Shown in pieces: positions 1 to 10,320 of a stretch of DNA of 64,000 bases. Under the pieces are notes generated by a model that was not told the DNA's origin, searched no databases, and saw only the letters and a list, made by a program, of their open reading frames with translations. Source of the DNA: Chloranthus sessilifolius (Eukaryota > Streptophyta > Magnoliopsida > Chloranthales > Chloranthaceae). Position 1 is the first letter of the stretch. Each line of letters begins with the position of its first letter. The DNA is taken from NCBI GenBank assembly GCA_021018995.1, contig CM037593.1, positions 43,475,810 through 43,539,809 on the forward strand, given 5' to 3'. A program made the position numbers and the translations under genes.

Positions 1-870
1 TGGCCCAATTTTGTCTAAGTGGATTCTAAAGATGCGGCATTTGGAGTGATGGAGTTAAAATAAAAAAGGGTTTTCTAGGAAGATTCCTAGTTTATTGCGA
101 TCCCCAGCTGCAAATATTTAACGACGCTGCAACACGTCAATGATCATGCTTTAGAATGGGTGTGGGTTACTTCTTTACTGAATCGTCCGCCTGCGAACTT
201 CAATAGCTATGTCTCTTTTATAATTTAGATAGTTTAATTTTCTTCTTTCTTCCCCTGTTATCATTGTAGCTCTGATCAGTTTAGATTTCCCAATTCCATT
301 CTTATTTTAATTATGTGGATTTATTATAGCGAGTTACTCTAGTAGTCTAATACTATCAGGAATCTAATTAATCTTAGTTTCCTAATCTTATTAGAAGTCT
401 AATCAATATTAGTGTCCTAATCTTACTAAAATTCTAATTAATTTAGTGTCTTAATATTACTAAAACTCCAATTAATTTAGTGTCCTAATATTACTAGGAA
501 TGCGAGTATATTAGTTCCAATAAAACTCTAAATAAATCAAGCATGCTAATTATACTAGGATTCTAAGTAAAGCAAGTATACTAATTGTATTGCAATTCTG
601 ATTGACCTAAATTCTTATCGGAGTAATTATAATAGTCCTACTAGAATTCTAATTAGAATAGAGAACTAATTTTACTAAAATTCTGATTTAAGCAATGAAA
701 CAACTTTATTAAAGTCCAATTAAAATAAAGGAACTGACTTCCCTAGAATTATAATCAAAGCAATGAAATCTAAGGATTTAATCAAAAATAAAGCATGTAA
801 ATTAATTATACTGAAAAGCTAAGAAGTAATAGAACTGATTTTCTAATCCTACTTAGAACGGCAACATTAT
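1..870. other. AT-rich flank beyond element Z, no gene
   Basis: No supportable coding region. The stretch is AT-rich, and from about 363 it is built of degenerate copies of a short AT-rich repeat. It lies outside the proposed outer end of the minus-strand element Z, so it may be the sequence into which Z inserted. It could instead still be U5 of a longer LTR, because the outer LTR end at 871 is only tentative. Confidence 0.4.
363..500. repeat. Short AT-rich tandem repeat, about 35 bp x 4
   Basis: Four successive units begin near 363, 398, 433 and 467. Each follows the pattern TCTAATTAAT, then TTAGTGTCCTAAT, then TTACTAAAA, with a few changes per unit. Further decayed units can be sensed to about 870 but lose the period. 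It looks like an old minisatellite in AT-rich DNA. I see no coding potential. Confidence 0.6.
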
Positions 871-1613
871 TGTAAAAAAAAAGGGTTTTGGGCCCGCTAT
901 GCTCAGGAGGATTGGCCTCATTCCCGAGCACCCTCCGTAAGCTCCCATGGGCAAATCGGGTGGTTGAGATTAAAGATAAATTGAATTTTGGATTATAAAA
1001 TAGTATTTTTGAGCTTTTCAGAGTTGATTTTTGAATTATAATTGTGAATTAAATTAAGAAACTAGAATTATAGAAACTAAAATCAATATTTAGGATATTT
1101 TAAGGTATTAAACTAAGGAGTTAAAACTATAATTTAAAATTCTAGGACTGAATTCGGGTCCGAAATCAGAAAATCAGACCGTATGATTAAGGATTGGTTC
1201 TAGAGCCTAAGACCTAGAACCAGAGATTAATGATAGGACTGAAAATTGAGATTTTAGAACGGAATTAAAGCCTAGGGTCGATAAATTTGACAGTCAGATT
1301 AAGGGCTAGTCCTAAAAACGGAGAACTAGAACCAGATATGAAGAAATTATAGTCTAAAAAGGGTGCTACAGTCTAAAACTGAAAATTAAAACTAATAAAA
1401 TTCCTAAATCTAGAGACTAAGAACTACGGTCGAAAATTAAAACTAAATTCTTACCTAAGGCCGAGGCTGCAGGGAAGGATCTAAGAATTTGATGTTTGAA
1501 ATCATTGCACGGTCTCTCTCTATGTTCGTTCTATTCTCTGAATTTTTCAATTGCTCAAAATTCTAAAACTCCAAAAAAAGATCCAGCCCCCTTGGGCCGA
1601 ATTAAGAAAAAAC

Positions 1614-1623
1614 TTTTATAGGT
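1614..1623 (-). promoter_or_regulatory. TATA-like box in the LTR of Z
   Basis: On the minus strand this reads CCTATAAAAG, about 960 bases from the LTR start at 2580 and just downstream of the CG-core motif block. That placement matches the TATA boxes of the Athila LTRs in the window (about 830-910 bases from their starts), so this is the likely U3 promoter of Z. No transcription evidence is available. Confidence 0.4.
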
Positions 1624-1689
1624 TTCTTTCTAATTAAATGCATTGTTTCAGGCATTTAAATGAATTACACGTTGGTTTCCCAGTGCTTA

Positions 1690-2060
1690 ATCGCTTTGAG
1701 TCGGTTGCCGACTTAGTGAGCGACCGACTGACTTACTCAGCAAGTTTCCTAGTTCTAACAATGTTTAGACTAATTGCGTGCCACTTCAGGCGTGTGTAAT
1801 CCGATTAAGCGTCTCTTCCGAGGCATTTAATTAAGGAAATTTAGGGGTCAAGGACAGTAAGACTAAGTCGGGCATAGGCCAATTGCGCACTGGTGGTGGG
1901 GCGCTCAATTCGATCGAGCGTCTGGTGTTAGACGCGTGATCGAGTCTCGAGATGGTCTAGGAAAGGATGTTTTATCTGAAAGGGGGACTGATTGCATGTG
2001 TTGTTTGGTGTGTAATCGAATTGCGCATGTGGTTTTAGGCATGTAATTCAGGGTTGTCCG
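1690..2060. repeat. CG-core motif block in U3 of Z
   Basis: A cluster of short related words in otherwise AT-rich DNA: attgcgtgcc, ccgattaagcgtc, aattgcgcac, gcgctcaattcgatcgagcg, gacgcgtgatcgag and gaattgcgcatg. The words are spaced irregularly and occur in both orientations. The same vocabulary returns at 4850-5200 and 6895-7215 in the spacer of Z. Confidence 0.5.
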
Positions 2061-2074
2061 AGTTTGACTATATA

Positions 2075-2522
2075 CTATTTTTTTAGTATATAGTCTCCCT
2101 ACATTGGGATCTGAGCCATAGTGCTATTGTTTCAGCTTGTGTTCAGCCATGTACTATTATTTCAGTGCATGGTCCCCGCGTTAGGGTTATGCCTGAGCCA
2201 CAAAGCTATTGTTTCAGCCCGTGTCTAGCCATATACTATTATTTCAGTATATGGTCCCACATTAGGGCAAAGGGTCTGAAATATAAGACTATTATTTCAG
2301 TCTGCATTCTGATTATATACTATTATTTCATTATATAGTCTCCCTACATTGGGACCTAAGCCACAGAGCTATTGTTTCGGCCTATGTTCAGCCATGTACT
2401 ACTGTTTCAGTGCATGGTTCCCAATTTAGGGTTAAAGGGGCCTGAGCCACAGAGCTATTGTTTCAGCCTGTGTTCAACCATGTACTATTGTTTCATTATA
2501 TGGTCCCATATTAGGGTTGAGG
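2075..2522. repeat. Tandem repeat, about 82 bp x 5, in U3 of Z
   Basis: Units start near 2112, 2191, 2273, 2353 and 2439, after a partial one from 2075. Each has GAGCCACAGAGCTATTGTTTCAG, then TTCAGCCATGTACTATTGTTTCAG, then GCATGGTCCC and TTAGGG, with substitutions between units. The two halves of a unit resemble each other, so the basic period may be near 40 bp. Tandem repeats in LTRs and spacers are common in Tat/Ogre elements. Confidence 0.75.
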
Positions 2523-2580
2523 TCAAAGGTTGACAAAATAGCTTTGTATATTCTAAGAAGGTAAAATGGGAGTGTCTACA

Positions 2581-2593
2581 GATGCCCCTCTTC
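2581..2593 (-). promoter_or_regulatory. Polypurine tract of Z
   Basis: On the minus strand the sequence GAAGAGGGGCATC runs directly into the LTR start TGTAGACA. A purine-rich stretch at the inner edge of a 3' LTR primes plus-strand DNA synthesis in Ty3/gypsy elements. This fixes the orientation of Z and its inner LTR boundary. Confidence 0.65.
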
Positions 2594-3595
2594 GGCGCGC
2601 TCTTGTGAAGTAAGAATGCATCGAAGAAGTAGGCACCCCTCATTCGAGGTGTCTTCTTGTTTCTCTTGGGAATTCAGAAATGTGAATTAAGGATGCTGAC
2701 ATGACATGATTGGCTTTCTTATCTATCAGCACAAGCTAAAATGAAGCATTCGGGGGCCCAGTGGCAGCTGTCGAAAGGCGTGTTCCATGCCGTGGATGCC
2801 CAAGGGCTATCCCATCGAATATCGCAACCCGCTGTCATAGATAATCGATGGGGGAAGTTAGCGCATCCTATTCCGCAGGTGTAAGGGGCATCTCGTCGCT
2901 TGGCGTGACCTGCTGTGAGTGACAGTCAAACAGAAAGGAGAAACACCATATCCTAATCTTTGGCTGCAAGGGGCATCCCGCTGTATGTCGTGACATACTG
3001 TAAGGGGCAGTCAAAGAGAGGGATATGACATAGTCGAGGTATCGGGGGGCATCATACAAATATCCATTAATAGGTCAAAGGATCAATAATAATAATGCAA
3101 TATAATGTCGAAGGCTTTTGCAAGTCATGTCAGACCGAGCTCGTCATTGCTCACACCAATGCGCGTCAGGCGTTCCTTTTCCAATAGGCGTTTGTAAGTT
3201 CTTAGATTAAATATACTCATTGTTCAGTTTACTAGGAAAATGACTGATTTGGGTTGGTAATTGAGGTGGGGGTCTTGTGAGGCATGCTCAATTGAATTCT
3301 ACGTAGTGGCGCGTGCGCTTGATTCATCTGGAGTCGGCCTCAAAGTTGGGAATTCTAATCCTAATACATCTGAACAAACGATTCTATGTAGTGGCATGTG
3401 CGCTTGATCCAATTCTGTGTAGTGGGATATGTGCTTGATTGCGAGTTCAGGCAGTCTTAAGAGTTAAAGGTCAGATCTAAGTGTAATTTATTGCGCATGA
3501 GTAATGGGGCGCTTAATCGGGTTTTATGGTATTAAAAGAAAGGTGAGTTAGGTCTATTTATCTTGTTGCTTTGTTCTTCTTTTCTTCTCTCTTTA

Positions 3596-3612
3596 TTTTT
3601 TTTTTTTTTTTG
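3596..3612. repeat. Poly-T tract
   Basis: An uninterrupted run of about 16 T follows a pyrimidine-rich stretch from 3560. It is a simple-sequence tract with no coding value, in the spacer of Z. Confidence 0.8.
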
Positions 3613-4849
3613 AAGTTTTTAAAGTAAGGGGATTTTGATGATTTGGGGGTTTTAAAATTTTGAAATTTTAGGGATTTTAACTTAAGATCAATTCAGTGGT
3701 AAAACGGTGGAAAACGTGACTTCCGAGACGTCACTGAGCAGATCCACCGGTATGGGATTTGTCGACTCGACCGTTGACATGGTTGTGAAGACGACACTTG
3801 GAATGCCGAATACTCCGTCTAACCTTCTCGACGAATACTAATGATTGTCTCTTATGGGAGGACTATAGTAATTCGCGAGTCGAGAGAGATGGGTTTTGAA
3901 AATGTTTTGACTTAATCATAACTAGCTATATTTATAAGCAATATCAAGTAATTGATAAGTGGGTAGTACTTACCTGGGGGTGATACTTACCTGAATTGCG
4001 TGCAGCTTGTGTAGTCCGTGATGGGACTGGTGGGTTGTTGGGGTTGGTATCGCGATGAGACTTTGGATGCTTTTCCGATTACGGGCTGGGTGAGTCTTGG
4101 TGTGATGTAATGTCTTGACAGGGTGTTCGTGTTAGAAGTTGGCTTTGGTTGGGTGTGATGGGACATGGGGGGAGTCCTGAATCTTCATGCATTTTTATTG
4201 CGGTAGTGGTGTCTGGTGAGTATTTTGTAGCGAGTAATTCTAGAAGACGGCTCTTTGCTTTAGAGATGGGATATTGGTCGAGCTTTCTCCCCTTTTCCAT
4301 ATGGCATGGCAAGTGTTGTTTGAGCTTTTTGGATAGTGATGTTTGCGATGGGATATTGGTTGAGGGTAGTTAGCGGTGGGATGCTGGTAGGGTATTTGCA
4401 TGATAGGTGTGTCCTACTCTTTCTTTGGCAGATCTTGAGTTATGAAAGATCATGTTGTGGTTGTGTCGTGATCGGCTTAGTTTTTTTTGGTGGTGTGCCC
4501 GCATTTTTAGGAGATTGAATTTTGGTTTTTTTTTTATAGGACGTGAGGGCATGGCTAATTTATTGCGATGGGGCTGGATATTAGAGTGGTATTATGTGCG
4601 TGCATGTTATCGTGGTGGGACGTATATGATGGGGTTACATGATTGGACAGGGGTAAGTGGAAAGTGACTTTGATCGCGCGGAGCAGAGTAGTGTGCTAGT
4701 TGCTTTCACTGTGTCACAATAGCGGGTGCTGTCAATGCTCCCTTCTCATGTAAGGGTATGAGATGGGACAGGTGAATTTTGGCCGTGATGTGATAAAAGG
4801 TGTAAGGGTGTAGATTTCTTCCAAAGTCAGGTATTATGCGCCTGTTTTA

Positions 4850-5200
4850 GGTCGGTCAATATGATTGCGTGCCTATTTTTGGGCGTTCGATCTCAGGCTT
4901 TAGGGGCTGTTTATGCTTATGTGAGTGCGCGTGTGATCGTATTGTGCGCTATAATCAAAGCGCGTAATCGAGGTGTCACCAGGTCAGTGTCCGGGTGACC
5001 TTTCATATTGCACAGCTGGAGTCGATAGTTTGATTAGATTGAGCAGCTTATAGTTTACGCGTGATCGAAGCGTCGCACCATTGGCGTGGGCGATGGTTTC
5101 ATTGAGCGCTTGGGTCTTAGCGCGTGTTTTAGATTTCGCACTGTGTGTGTGGCGCGTGATCAAATTAAACTCACGTGGCTATGCGCGTGATTGAGTCCGT
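4850..5200. repeat. CG-core motif block upstream of an antisense TATA box
   Basis: Dense gcgcgtgatcga-like words occur here: gcgcgtgtgatcg, tgcgctataatcaaagcgcg, cgcgtgatcgaagcg, gcgcttgggtcttagcgcg, ggcgcgtgatcaaa and tgcgcgtgattgag. They use the same vocabulary as the U3 block of Z at 1690-2060. The block ends at the TATA-like box at 5205. Confidence 0.55.
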
Positions 5201-5204
5201 ACTC

Positions 5205-5212
5205 TATATAAG
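5205..5212 (+). promoter_or_regulatory. Candidate plus-strand promoter in the spacer of Z
   Basis: TATATAAG lies just downstream of the CG-motif block, the same order as in the LTR promoters of this window. It would drive transcription antisense to Z, through the small ORFs at 5469-5756 and 6172-6372. This is sequence resemblance only. Confidence 0.35.
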
Positions 5213-5468
5213 TGAGGGAACCTTCATTTATTTTTCATTCTTTGGTTTAGTCTCGAGTTTTGACCTTTCTGAATGTCTTGTGTTCTAAAATTCGTATTTT
5301 AGTGATATTGTGTGATCCAACCGTCCAATTGGGATGTCGTTTCTTCCTATGTTCGTTATTTCGCATGAGCTTAGCCCTTAGGTGATGCTCGGGGACGTCA
5401 TTATTCTTGAAGTGGTCGGTATTGGGAATGAGGGCGCTAATCGTCACATCGATCCCTTTTAGGGAGCA

Positions 5469-5756
5469 GTGAAGGCAGCGTTGAGGAGGCGGCAGCGGAG
5501 GAGGCGAAGATGGCGAAGGAGGAGGTGCTATAAGTGGAGGGATCTGTTCCCTAACCAATGCTCCTTGAAGCCTCCGATTGGACGCTCCAAGTCTGGTGGT
5601 AATCTTTCTGATGCCTCCGATTGGGCATTCTGCTCCTCGCTTAGTGTCTGTTTTGGGTCTCCAGTTTTCATTTTGGGTTGTAAGTTAGGTTTTAGGTTTT
5701 GGTTTTGGGTTGGAAGTTCAGGAGGTATTCCTCCGGTGATTCTTATAAAATTTTAA
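5469..5756 (+). CDS. Small arginine-rich hypothetical ORF, doubtful
   Basis: The 95-residue ORF begins with an arginine-rich run (residues 5-20), encoded by repeated GGAGGCGG-like codons, and ends in a hydrophobic segment. The alternative frame across the same repeat is acidic (Glu/Ala-rich), so the composition probably reflects the DNA repeat and not a selected protein. It lies 257 bases downstream of the candidate TATA box at 5205, and a stem-loop overlaps its 3' end. I do not recognise it, and coding status is doubtful. Confidence 0.15.
   Translation: MKAALRRRQRRRRRWRRRRCYKWRDLFPNQCSLKPPIGRSKSGGNLSDASDWAFCSSLSVCFGSPVFILGCKLGFRFWFWVGSSGGIPPVILIKF
5721..5734 (+). other. Stem-loop copy 1, spacer of Z
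   Basis: GGAGG-TATT-CCTCC is a perfect 5-bp stem, preceded by TTCA and followed by GGTGA and an AT-rich run. It is related to the stem-loops at 6385 and 7635. Confidence 0.5.
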
Positions 5757-6171
5757 ATTATAAATAAAGGGGCATTTCTTTTGTTTTATTGTGCTTGTTT
5801 ATTGATTTAAACTTATTAATGGATTAGTTGGACTTATTTGATTTGTTTCAGTTTAGGATTTAATTCGGCTTAGTATTTTTTTTTCGAGATTAGTTTACCT
5901 TTTCATGGAATTGGTTTAAAGGTTTTACTTGGTTCTGACAGGTTCTTCGGGGGCATTTTTTTGTCCCTCACAAGTCAGGATCTCATTCTTAGAGAGTTTC
6001 TTTTTTTGGATTTAAGGTTTAAGGTATTTTGTTTTAGTCTTTTGTTTGACTTGAAATGACATTTGTTGAAAGGTGTGAGTTTTTTCTTTTCTCAAAAGTA
6101 CTAGATGGGTGTTAAGTATTTGAGTCTTAGTTGCTCCTCCTTTTTAGGGTTTCCAAGGTGAGCTCCCAACA

Positions 6172-6372
6172 ATGGATCCCGCAGGTCCTGGGTGGCTTTC
6201 CGTAAGCCACTCTTCCTTTACTTCCGGTTCGGGGCATGGGGAAGAGGTTATCATGGTTAGAATTTGTTCAGGGTGTTTTCCTTTTTCGAGCTTCTCCGAG
6301 ATTTCTTGTTTCCCGATTAGATCCGGATTCGGGCATTGCCTGAACATGTTGATTTTAAATTTCTTGTTTTAA
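6172..6372 (+). CDS. Small hypothetical ORF, doubtful
   Basis: The 66-residue ORF starts MDPAGPGW, after CCCAACA. A serine/glycine-rich middle and a hydrophobic, cysteine-containing end follow. It stops 13 bases before the stem-loop at 6385. It could be an exon of an antisense accessory gene of the kind known in some Tat elements, or chance. No homologue is recognised. Confidence 0.15.
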   Translation: MDPAGPGWLSVSHSSFTSGSGHGEEVIMVRICSGCFPFSSFSEISCFPIRSGFGHCLNMLILNFLF

Positions 6373-6384
6373 GTTGTATATTCA

Positions 6385-6398
6385 GAGGGTATGCCCTC
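6385..6398 (+). other. Stem-loop copy 2, spacer of Z
   Basis: GAGGG-TATG-CCCTC is a perfect 5-bp stem, again preceded by TTCA and followed by GGTG and a T-rich run. Compared with copy 1 both arms have changed so that pairing is kept. Confidence 0.5.
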
Positions 6399-6894
6399 GG
6401 TGTATTTTGTAATGATTTTATTTAGAGATTATGATTTTAATTTCTTTTATAAATTCAGGTTTAGTTTATTTTGTAGCTCGTTTGCCTTGTTTGGAACATA
6501 ATGTTTATTTGTTTAAGTTAGATTTTATTCATTTCATTTTGTTTGTTCTAGGGTGTGTTAAGGGCAGTTTTCAGTTTAGCTTAATTTAGTTTAGTGTATA
6601 GACAATGGGGGGCATTTTTTTTATAGTTTAGTTTGGTATTAGTTGGGGCAATTTTTTTGTTTTGTTTAGGTTCGAGTGTGTAAATGGTGTCGGGGCATTT
6701 TTTTATTTTCGGGGCATATATTTCTTCAAGTTAGGAGCGTTTTTGGATTGGTCTTAACAAGGGCGTGGTTTAGGCTTGGTAATTAATGTTGGGAATCTCC
6801 TGGCTTAGTCCTGTGAACATGCTGTTCTGAGTATATATTTTCTTTGTGTTTATGGGGATTTGAACTCATCACTCCAGGTGCATAAACAAATTGC

Positions 6895-7215
6895 ATGCCC
6901 AGATTCATGCGCGCGTTTCAGGGCGTCAAAAAGTTATTAAGCGTCGGGCTACAGTCGTTTAATTGAGTTGAATGCAAGGTGAGGAGCGCAGGATTAAGGC
7001 GGAGGCTGGTCACTGTACGGGTGACCGTTAGTACTCGCACGCATCGGTTAGGGCGCTTGAGGTGATTATGCGCTTAGTAGGCTGCGCGCATCCAATTGGT
7101 GGGATTAGTACACGTGGGCGATGATTCATTTGCACGCTTGAACATGGGTGTTTAATCTGAATTACATGCGGGAATTATGGTGCGTAATTAGATTGAGCGC
7201 CTTAAATTACACACG
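6895..7215. repeat. CG-core motif block upstream of a second antisense TATA box
   Basis: Words such as tcatgcgcgcg, attaagcgtcggg, tcgcacgcatcgg, attatgcgcttag, gggtgcgtaattagattgagcgcc and acacgcgattt repeat here. The vocabulary matches the blocks at 1690-2060 and 4850-5200. A TATA-like box follows at 7232. Confidence 0.5.
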
Positions 7216-7231
7216 CGATTTAGCCGTTCCC

Positions 7232-7240
7232 TATAAATAA
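7232..7240 (+). promoter_or_regulatory. Second candidate plus-strand promoter in the spacer of Z
   Basis: CTATAAATAA follows the CG-motif block at 6895-7215. A 34-codon frame opens 166 bases downstream (7398), and stem-loop copy 3 follows at 7635. The order block, TATA, short ORF, hairpin repeats what is seen from 4850 to 5734. Confidence 0.35.
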
Positions 7241-7397
7241 TTCAAAGTTCTTTATTTTTGTTGCATGATCCGTTCTAGTCTTCGATTCTCTAGTTTCCTT
7301 GTTTATTTGCGCTCTAATTTTCATATTTTCGCGATATCTCATGATCCATGCACTGTTTCTTTCATTCTCTTCAGTTTTTTGAGCTCTTTGTTCTAGG

Positions 7398-7499
7398 ATG
7401 GAGTTTGAGGGTGGTGGTAGGCACGAGCTTGCTATTTTTGAGTTGGAGAGGATATTAGGGGTAGAGATAGGTGAGACCTCCGAGGACTCCGAGCGTTAG
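7398..7499 (+). CDS. Very short acidic ORF, doubtful
   Basis: The 33-residue frame begins MEFEGGGRHE, ends ETSEDSER, and is strongly acidic. It lies downstream of the second candidate antisense promoter. It is too short to classify and may be a leader peptide, a decayed exon or chance. Confidence 0.12.
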   Translation: MEFEGGGRHELAIFELERILGVEIGETSEDSER

Positions 7500-7634
7500 G
7501 ATTGTATTTTTAAATGATCAGCCTACATAACTCCGAGCTGATAATACTGGTGGCAGCGGTGGTCGTTCATCCCTGTGGCAACGTAGGGAGTAGGGGTGTG
7601 TATGTGTTTTTATGCATGTGTATTGTATATATGT

Positions 7635-7649
7635 AGGGGGGATGTCCCT
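7635..7649 (+). other. Stem-loop copy 3, spacer of Z
   Basis: AGGG and CCCT arms flank a 7-base loop, followed by GGTGA and an A-rich run, as after copies 1 and 2. It is weaker than the other two but keeps the same order of parts. Confidence 0.35.
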
Positions 7650-7944
7650 GGTGACAAGTGTAAAAAGAAAAGAAAATTTTTGACATATATATATGGAGAT
7701 TTTTTTTTGTTCAGATGTACCTGATTGGCTCCTTTTCTTTTAGTTAACTCTTGTGTCTACTTTTTCTTTTAGTGCCGTCGGCCGTCATCAGGACTTGGAT
7801 GCTTCATGAGCTGGCCCGGTGGTGGTTGAAGGTTGCTTTGTATCTGCACATGTAAAGGTAACACTATCAGTAATTTTTGTTCTCCCCCATGCTAGTTGTC
7901 ATGAGGGGTGAGCATCTCAGATCGGGGTCTGGTAGTAAGGATGG

Positions 7945-8060
7945 ATATGTGCTTCTTTTCTTCTTTCTTATTTTTCTTCTTTTTCTTCTTTTTTTCTTTT
8001 AAAATAAAAATAATGCAACAAGGAAAGCAAATACCTAATATGAAAATAATAAAAACAATA
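7945..8060. repeat. Pyrimidine microsatellite joining A-rich stretch
   Basis: A CTTCTTT/TTCTTCTT tract at about 7950-7998 passes directly into AAAATAAAAATAAT sequence. It is simple sequence, followed by ATGCCCCAGTGT at 8068, a word repeated at 8207. Confidence 0.7.
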
Positions 8061-9194
8061 AAATAAAAATGCCCCAGTGTAGGAGCGTGGTAGTGTCAGC
8101 AGTACAGTATCTTCGGTAGCATTCTTCGGATGTTAACTTCGTCATTTCTTATCTTCTTTGTGGACAAGTTGAAGCTTCTAATGTGATTCTCCTTCTGACA
8201 AAAAAAAATGCCCCAGTGTGTAGATGCAATGGAGCTTTTCTGGGCTACTGATGAGAACTTTAGGTCTATAGGCAGTCATGGGTATTTGATGAGTTAGTTT
8301 TGAAGAAAAGTTCTTCAGTACTGTCGTCAAACCGGGGGAGGTCCCTTTGATTGGGTCAGTTGTATATAGGGGTCTATCTTAGGGTGTTGGTCATCCTATC
8401 CCGTGGTTATTAGGGAGAAGTGTGGTAAGTATAGTGGGTGATTGAGTCAATCGTCATTCATCGATTTTCAACTTCATTTTTAGGAGCATCCTGTAAAGCC
8501 TCTGATTTATCATCCGAACTAAAAATAGAAGAGGGAGGTAAGGCTCAGTGATGTAGGGAATAGTTTGTAACTAACACTTTTCAAAGGGGATGAGTAACAA
8601 TCTTTTTCTCACAGGGATACAGAATGCCTTGATCGAGCTTCTTTGTCATGTTTCGATACCATCAAAATCTCACATTCTATGGCCAGTAGGAGTTTTTCGT
8701 CCTCCTGCCACCTTATGATGACATCTAGTAGTATGGGGCTTCAGGGGTGCCCTCGTAGATTGGTTATACACTTCTAGTAAAGTTACCAGAGATGTCCTCA
8801 CGGCCTGCTTATGCTTCCCTGAGCTCATTGACTTGTTCATTCATTGTAATGCTCTCACTAAAAAAAAAATTTTGATGTACGTATATTCCAAAGCATCCTG
8901 CTAGCGCAACAATAATGAGTTTTGATTGAACCTAACATCTTCATTTCTTTTGCTCTAACGTCGCCTCCAATGAAAGGGAAAGGGAATGAGAATCGATTAT
9001 TTCTTATGCTTTTGAAGGAGGTTAGGTAGGTCACTAGTCTTTTAATCAGATTGCCTGAGTGAGAAAAGGTGGGCGATAAATCAGAGGTCTTGAGGATATT
9101 CTGAGAATTGATGACGTACACCAAAGAATGGGTCGTGACGACTATGATGGTGATAAGTATAAGTATTTAACCACGTGATGTGATGATCATAAGA

Positions 9195-10320
9195 CTAAGG
9201 ATAGTATTTTCTAAGGTATATGGCGTTCCAAGGGCTAGGGAGTTCTTCCCGGTCTTGGTTCACCAGTTTGTATGTATTTCTAAGGTATGCAGCTGTTACA
9301 ACATAGGGCCTTCCCAGTTTAGTTTCAGTTTTCCTTTTAGATGAGCGTGCTTGGAAGGCATGATTTTCTTTAAGACTAGTTCTCCAATATTAAAGGTTTG
9401 TTCAAGGACTTTGTTATCGTAAGCCCTAGCCACTCTCCTCTAATATACCTGAGCGTGATCAGCTACCCTTACATGTGTTTCATCGAGCTACTCTAGCTGC
9501 ATGAGTAGGGCAATTCTCCTCTCATCTAAGGATAGCTCATCATCAAGTTGAATCCGTAAGGATGGTACTTATATCTCATATGATAGAACTGCCTCCATCC
9601 CATTGGTAAGGAGGTAAGGAGTTTGGCCAGTGGCCATACGAATAGAGGTCCTATAGGCCCAGAGTGCTTCAAGTAGTCATTCGGGCCAGTCGGCTCCATT
9701 GCTTATTTCTACTATATATTTTAGGATGCGAATCAGCATTTTATTCATAGCTTCTGCTTATCCATTTCCTTGAGGGTAGAATGGCGATGAGTGGCATAGA
9801 TCGATGTCGTACTTCTTGCACAACTTCTTCATCTTCTCTGTGATGAACTGTGGTCCATTGTTGGTGATAAACATCCTAGGTACTCAAAACCTAGTGATGA
9901 TATTCCGAATGATAAACCTTGCGAGTGTTGAAACAGTGATTCAGACATAGGATTCAGCTTCTGCCCATTTGGTATAGTATTCGATCGCGGTAACTATGAA
10001 TGCATGTTTGTGAGTGTTCCCAATTGTGTCTATGAAAGGTCTGATGACATCGAAGGCCCACATCAAAAATGGCCATGGCGAGGTCATAGTGTTCAATGCA
10101 ACTGATGAAGTTTTGATGAGGGCGGCATGTTCTTGGCATTGTTTGCAGGATTGAACATAGAGGTGGTAAACTCTTATCGTTGTCGACCAGAAGTAGCCTT
10201 GTCATGTAACTTGATCGACGAGTCTCTGTCTATCGGAGTGGGCGCCGCAGGCATTGGTGTGTGCTTCTCAGATGATGTATTGTCCTTTGACGATCGTGAC
10301 ACATTGTAGTAGTACACCTT
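9195..10320 (-). pseudogene. Integrase remnant of Z (Tat/Ogre-type)
   Basis: Read on the minus strand, the pieces appear in integrase order. The zinc-binding part has HTNACGAH (10239-10262) and CKQC. The core has WPFLMWAFDVIRP with the first Asp codon at 10049-10051, then FITNNGPQF, where the second catalytic Asp is replaced by Asn (codon 9860-9862), then PQGNG-stop-AEAMNK with the Glu at 9752-9754. The C-terminal part has LWAYRTS, GMEAVL, NWEGP and finally PWNAIYLRKYYP before a stop at 9195. These are hallmarks of the Tat/Ogre lineage. Several in-frame stops (for example 9758-9760) show it is dead. It follows the RNase H remnant of the same element. Confidence 0.85.

Larger units (their letters stand above)
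871..2580 (-). mobile_element. 3' LTR of element Z (Tat/Ogre-like), minus strand
   Basis: Read on the minus strand, the LTR starts at 2580 with TGTAGACA, directly after a polypurine tract, and can be ended at 871 with TTTACA, giving TGTA...TACA ends. The inner end is well supported by the adjacent purine tract and by the position downstream of a minus-strand integrase. The outer end rests only on terminal symmetry. The LTR holds an 82-bp tandem repeat near its start, a block of GCGC/GATCGA-type motifs, and a TATA-like box. Its partner 5' LTR should lie right of the window, beyond the nested insertions. Confidence 0.5.
2594..9194. other. Long post-integrase spacer of Z, no convincing gene
   Basis: This 6.6-kb stretch lies between the integrase stop of Z and its polypurine tract. 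Tat/Ogre elements are known for long 3' internal regions, some carrying accessory genes, including antisense ones. I see no long ORF on either strand. It does contain two plus-strand TATA boxes preceded by CG-motif blocks (5205, 7232), three related small hairpins (5721, 6385, 7635), short plus-strand ORFs, and several ggggcattttt words (near 5770, 5950, 6607, 6695) that recur in reverse sense as aaaaatgcccc at 8066 and 8205. Confidence 0.55.

Noticed and set aside
4079-4667. Several overlapping ORFs of 60-77 codons on both strands in the spacer of Z
   Set aside because: Biased composition (Trp/Gly/Phe-rich on one strand), no start context and no recognisable domain; considered chance.
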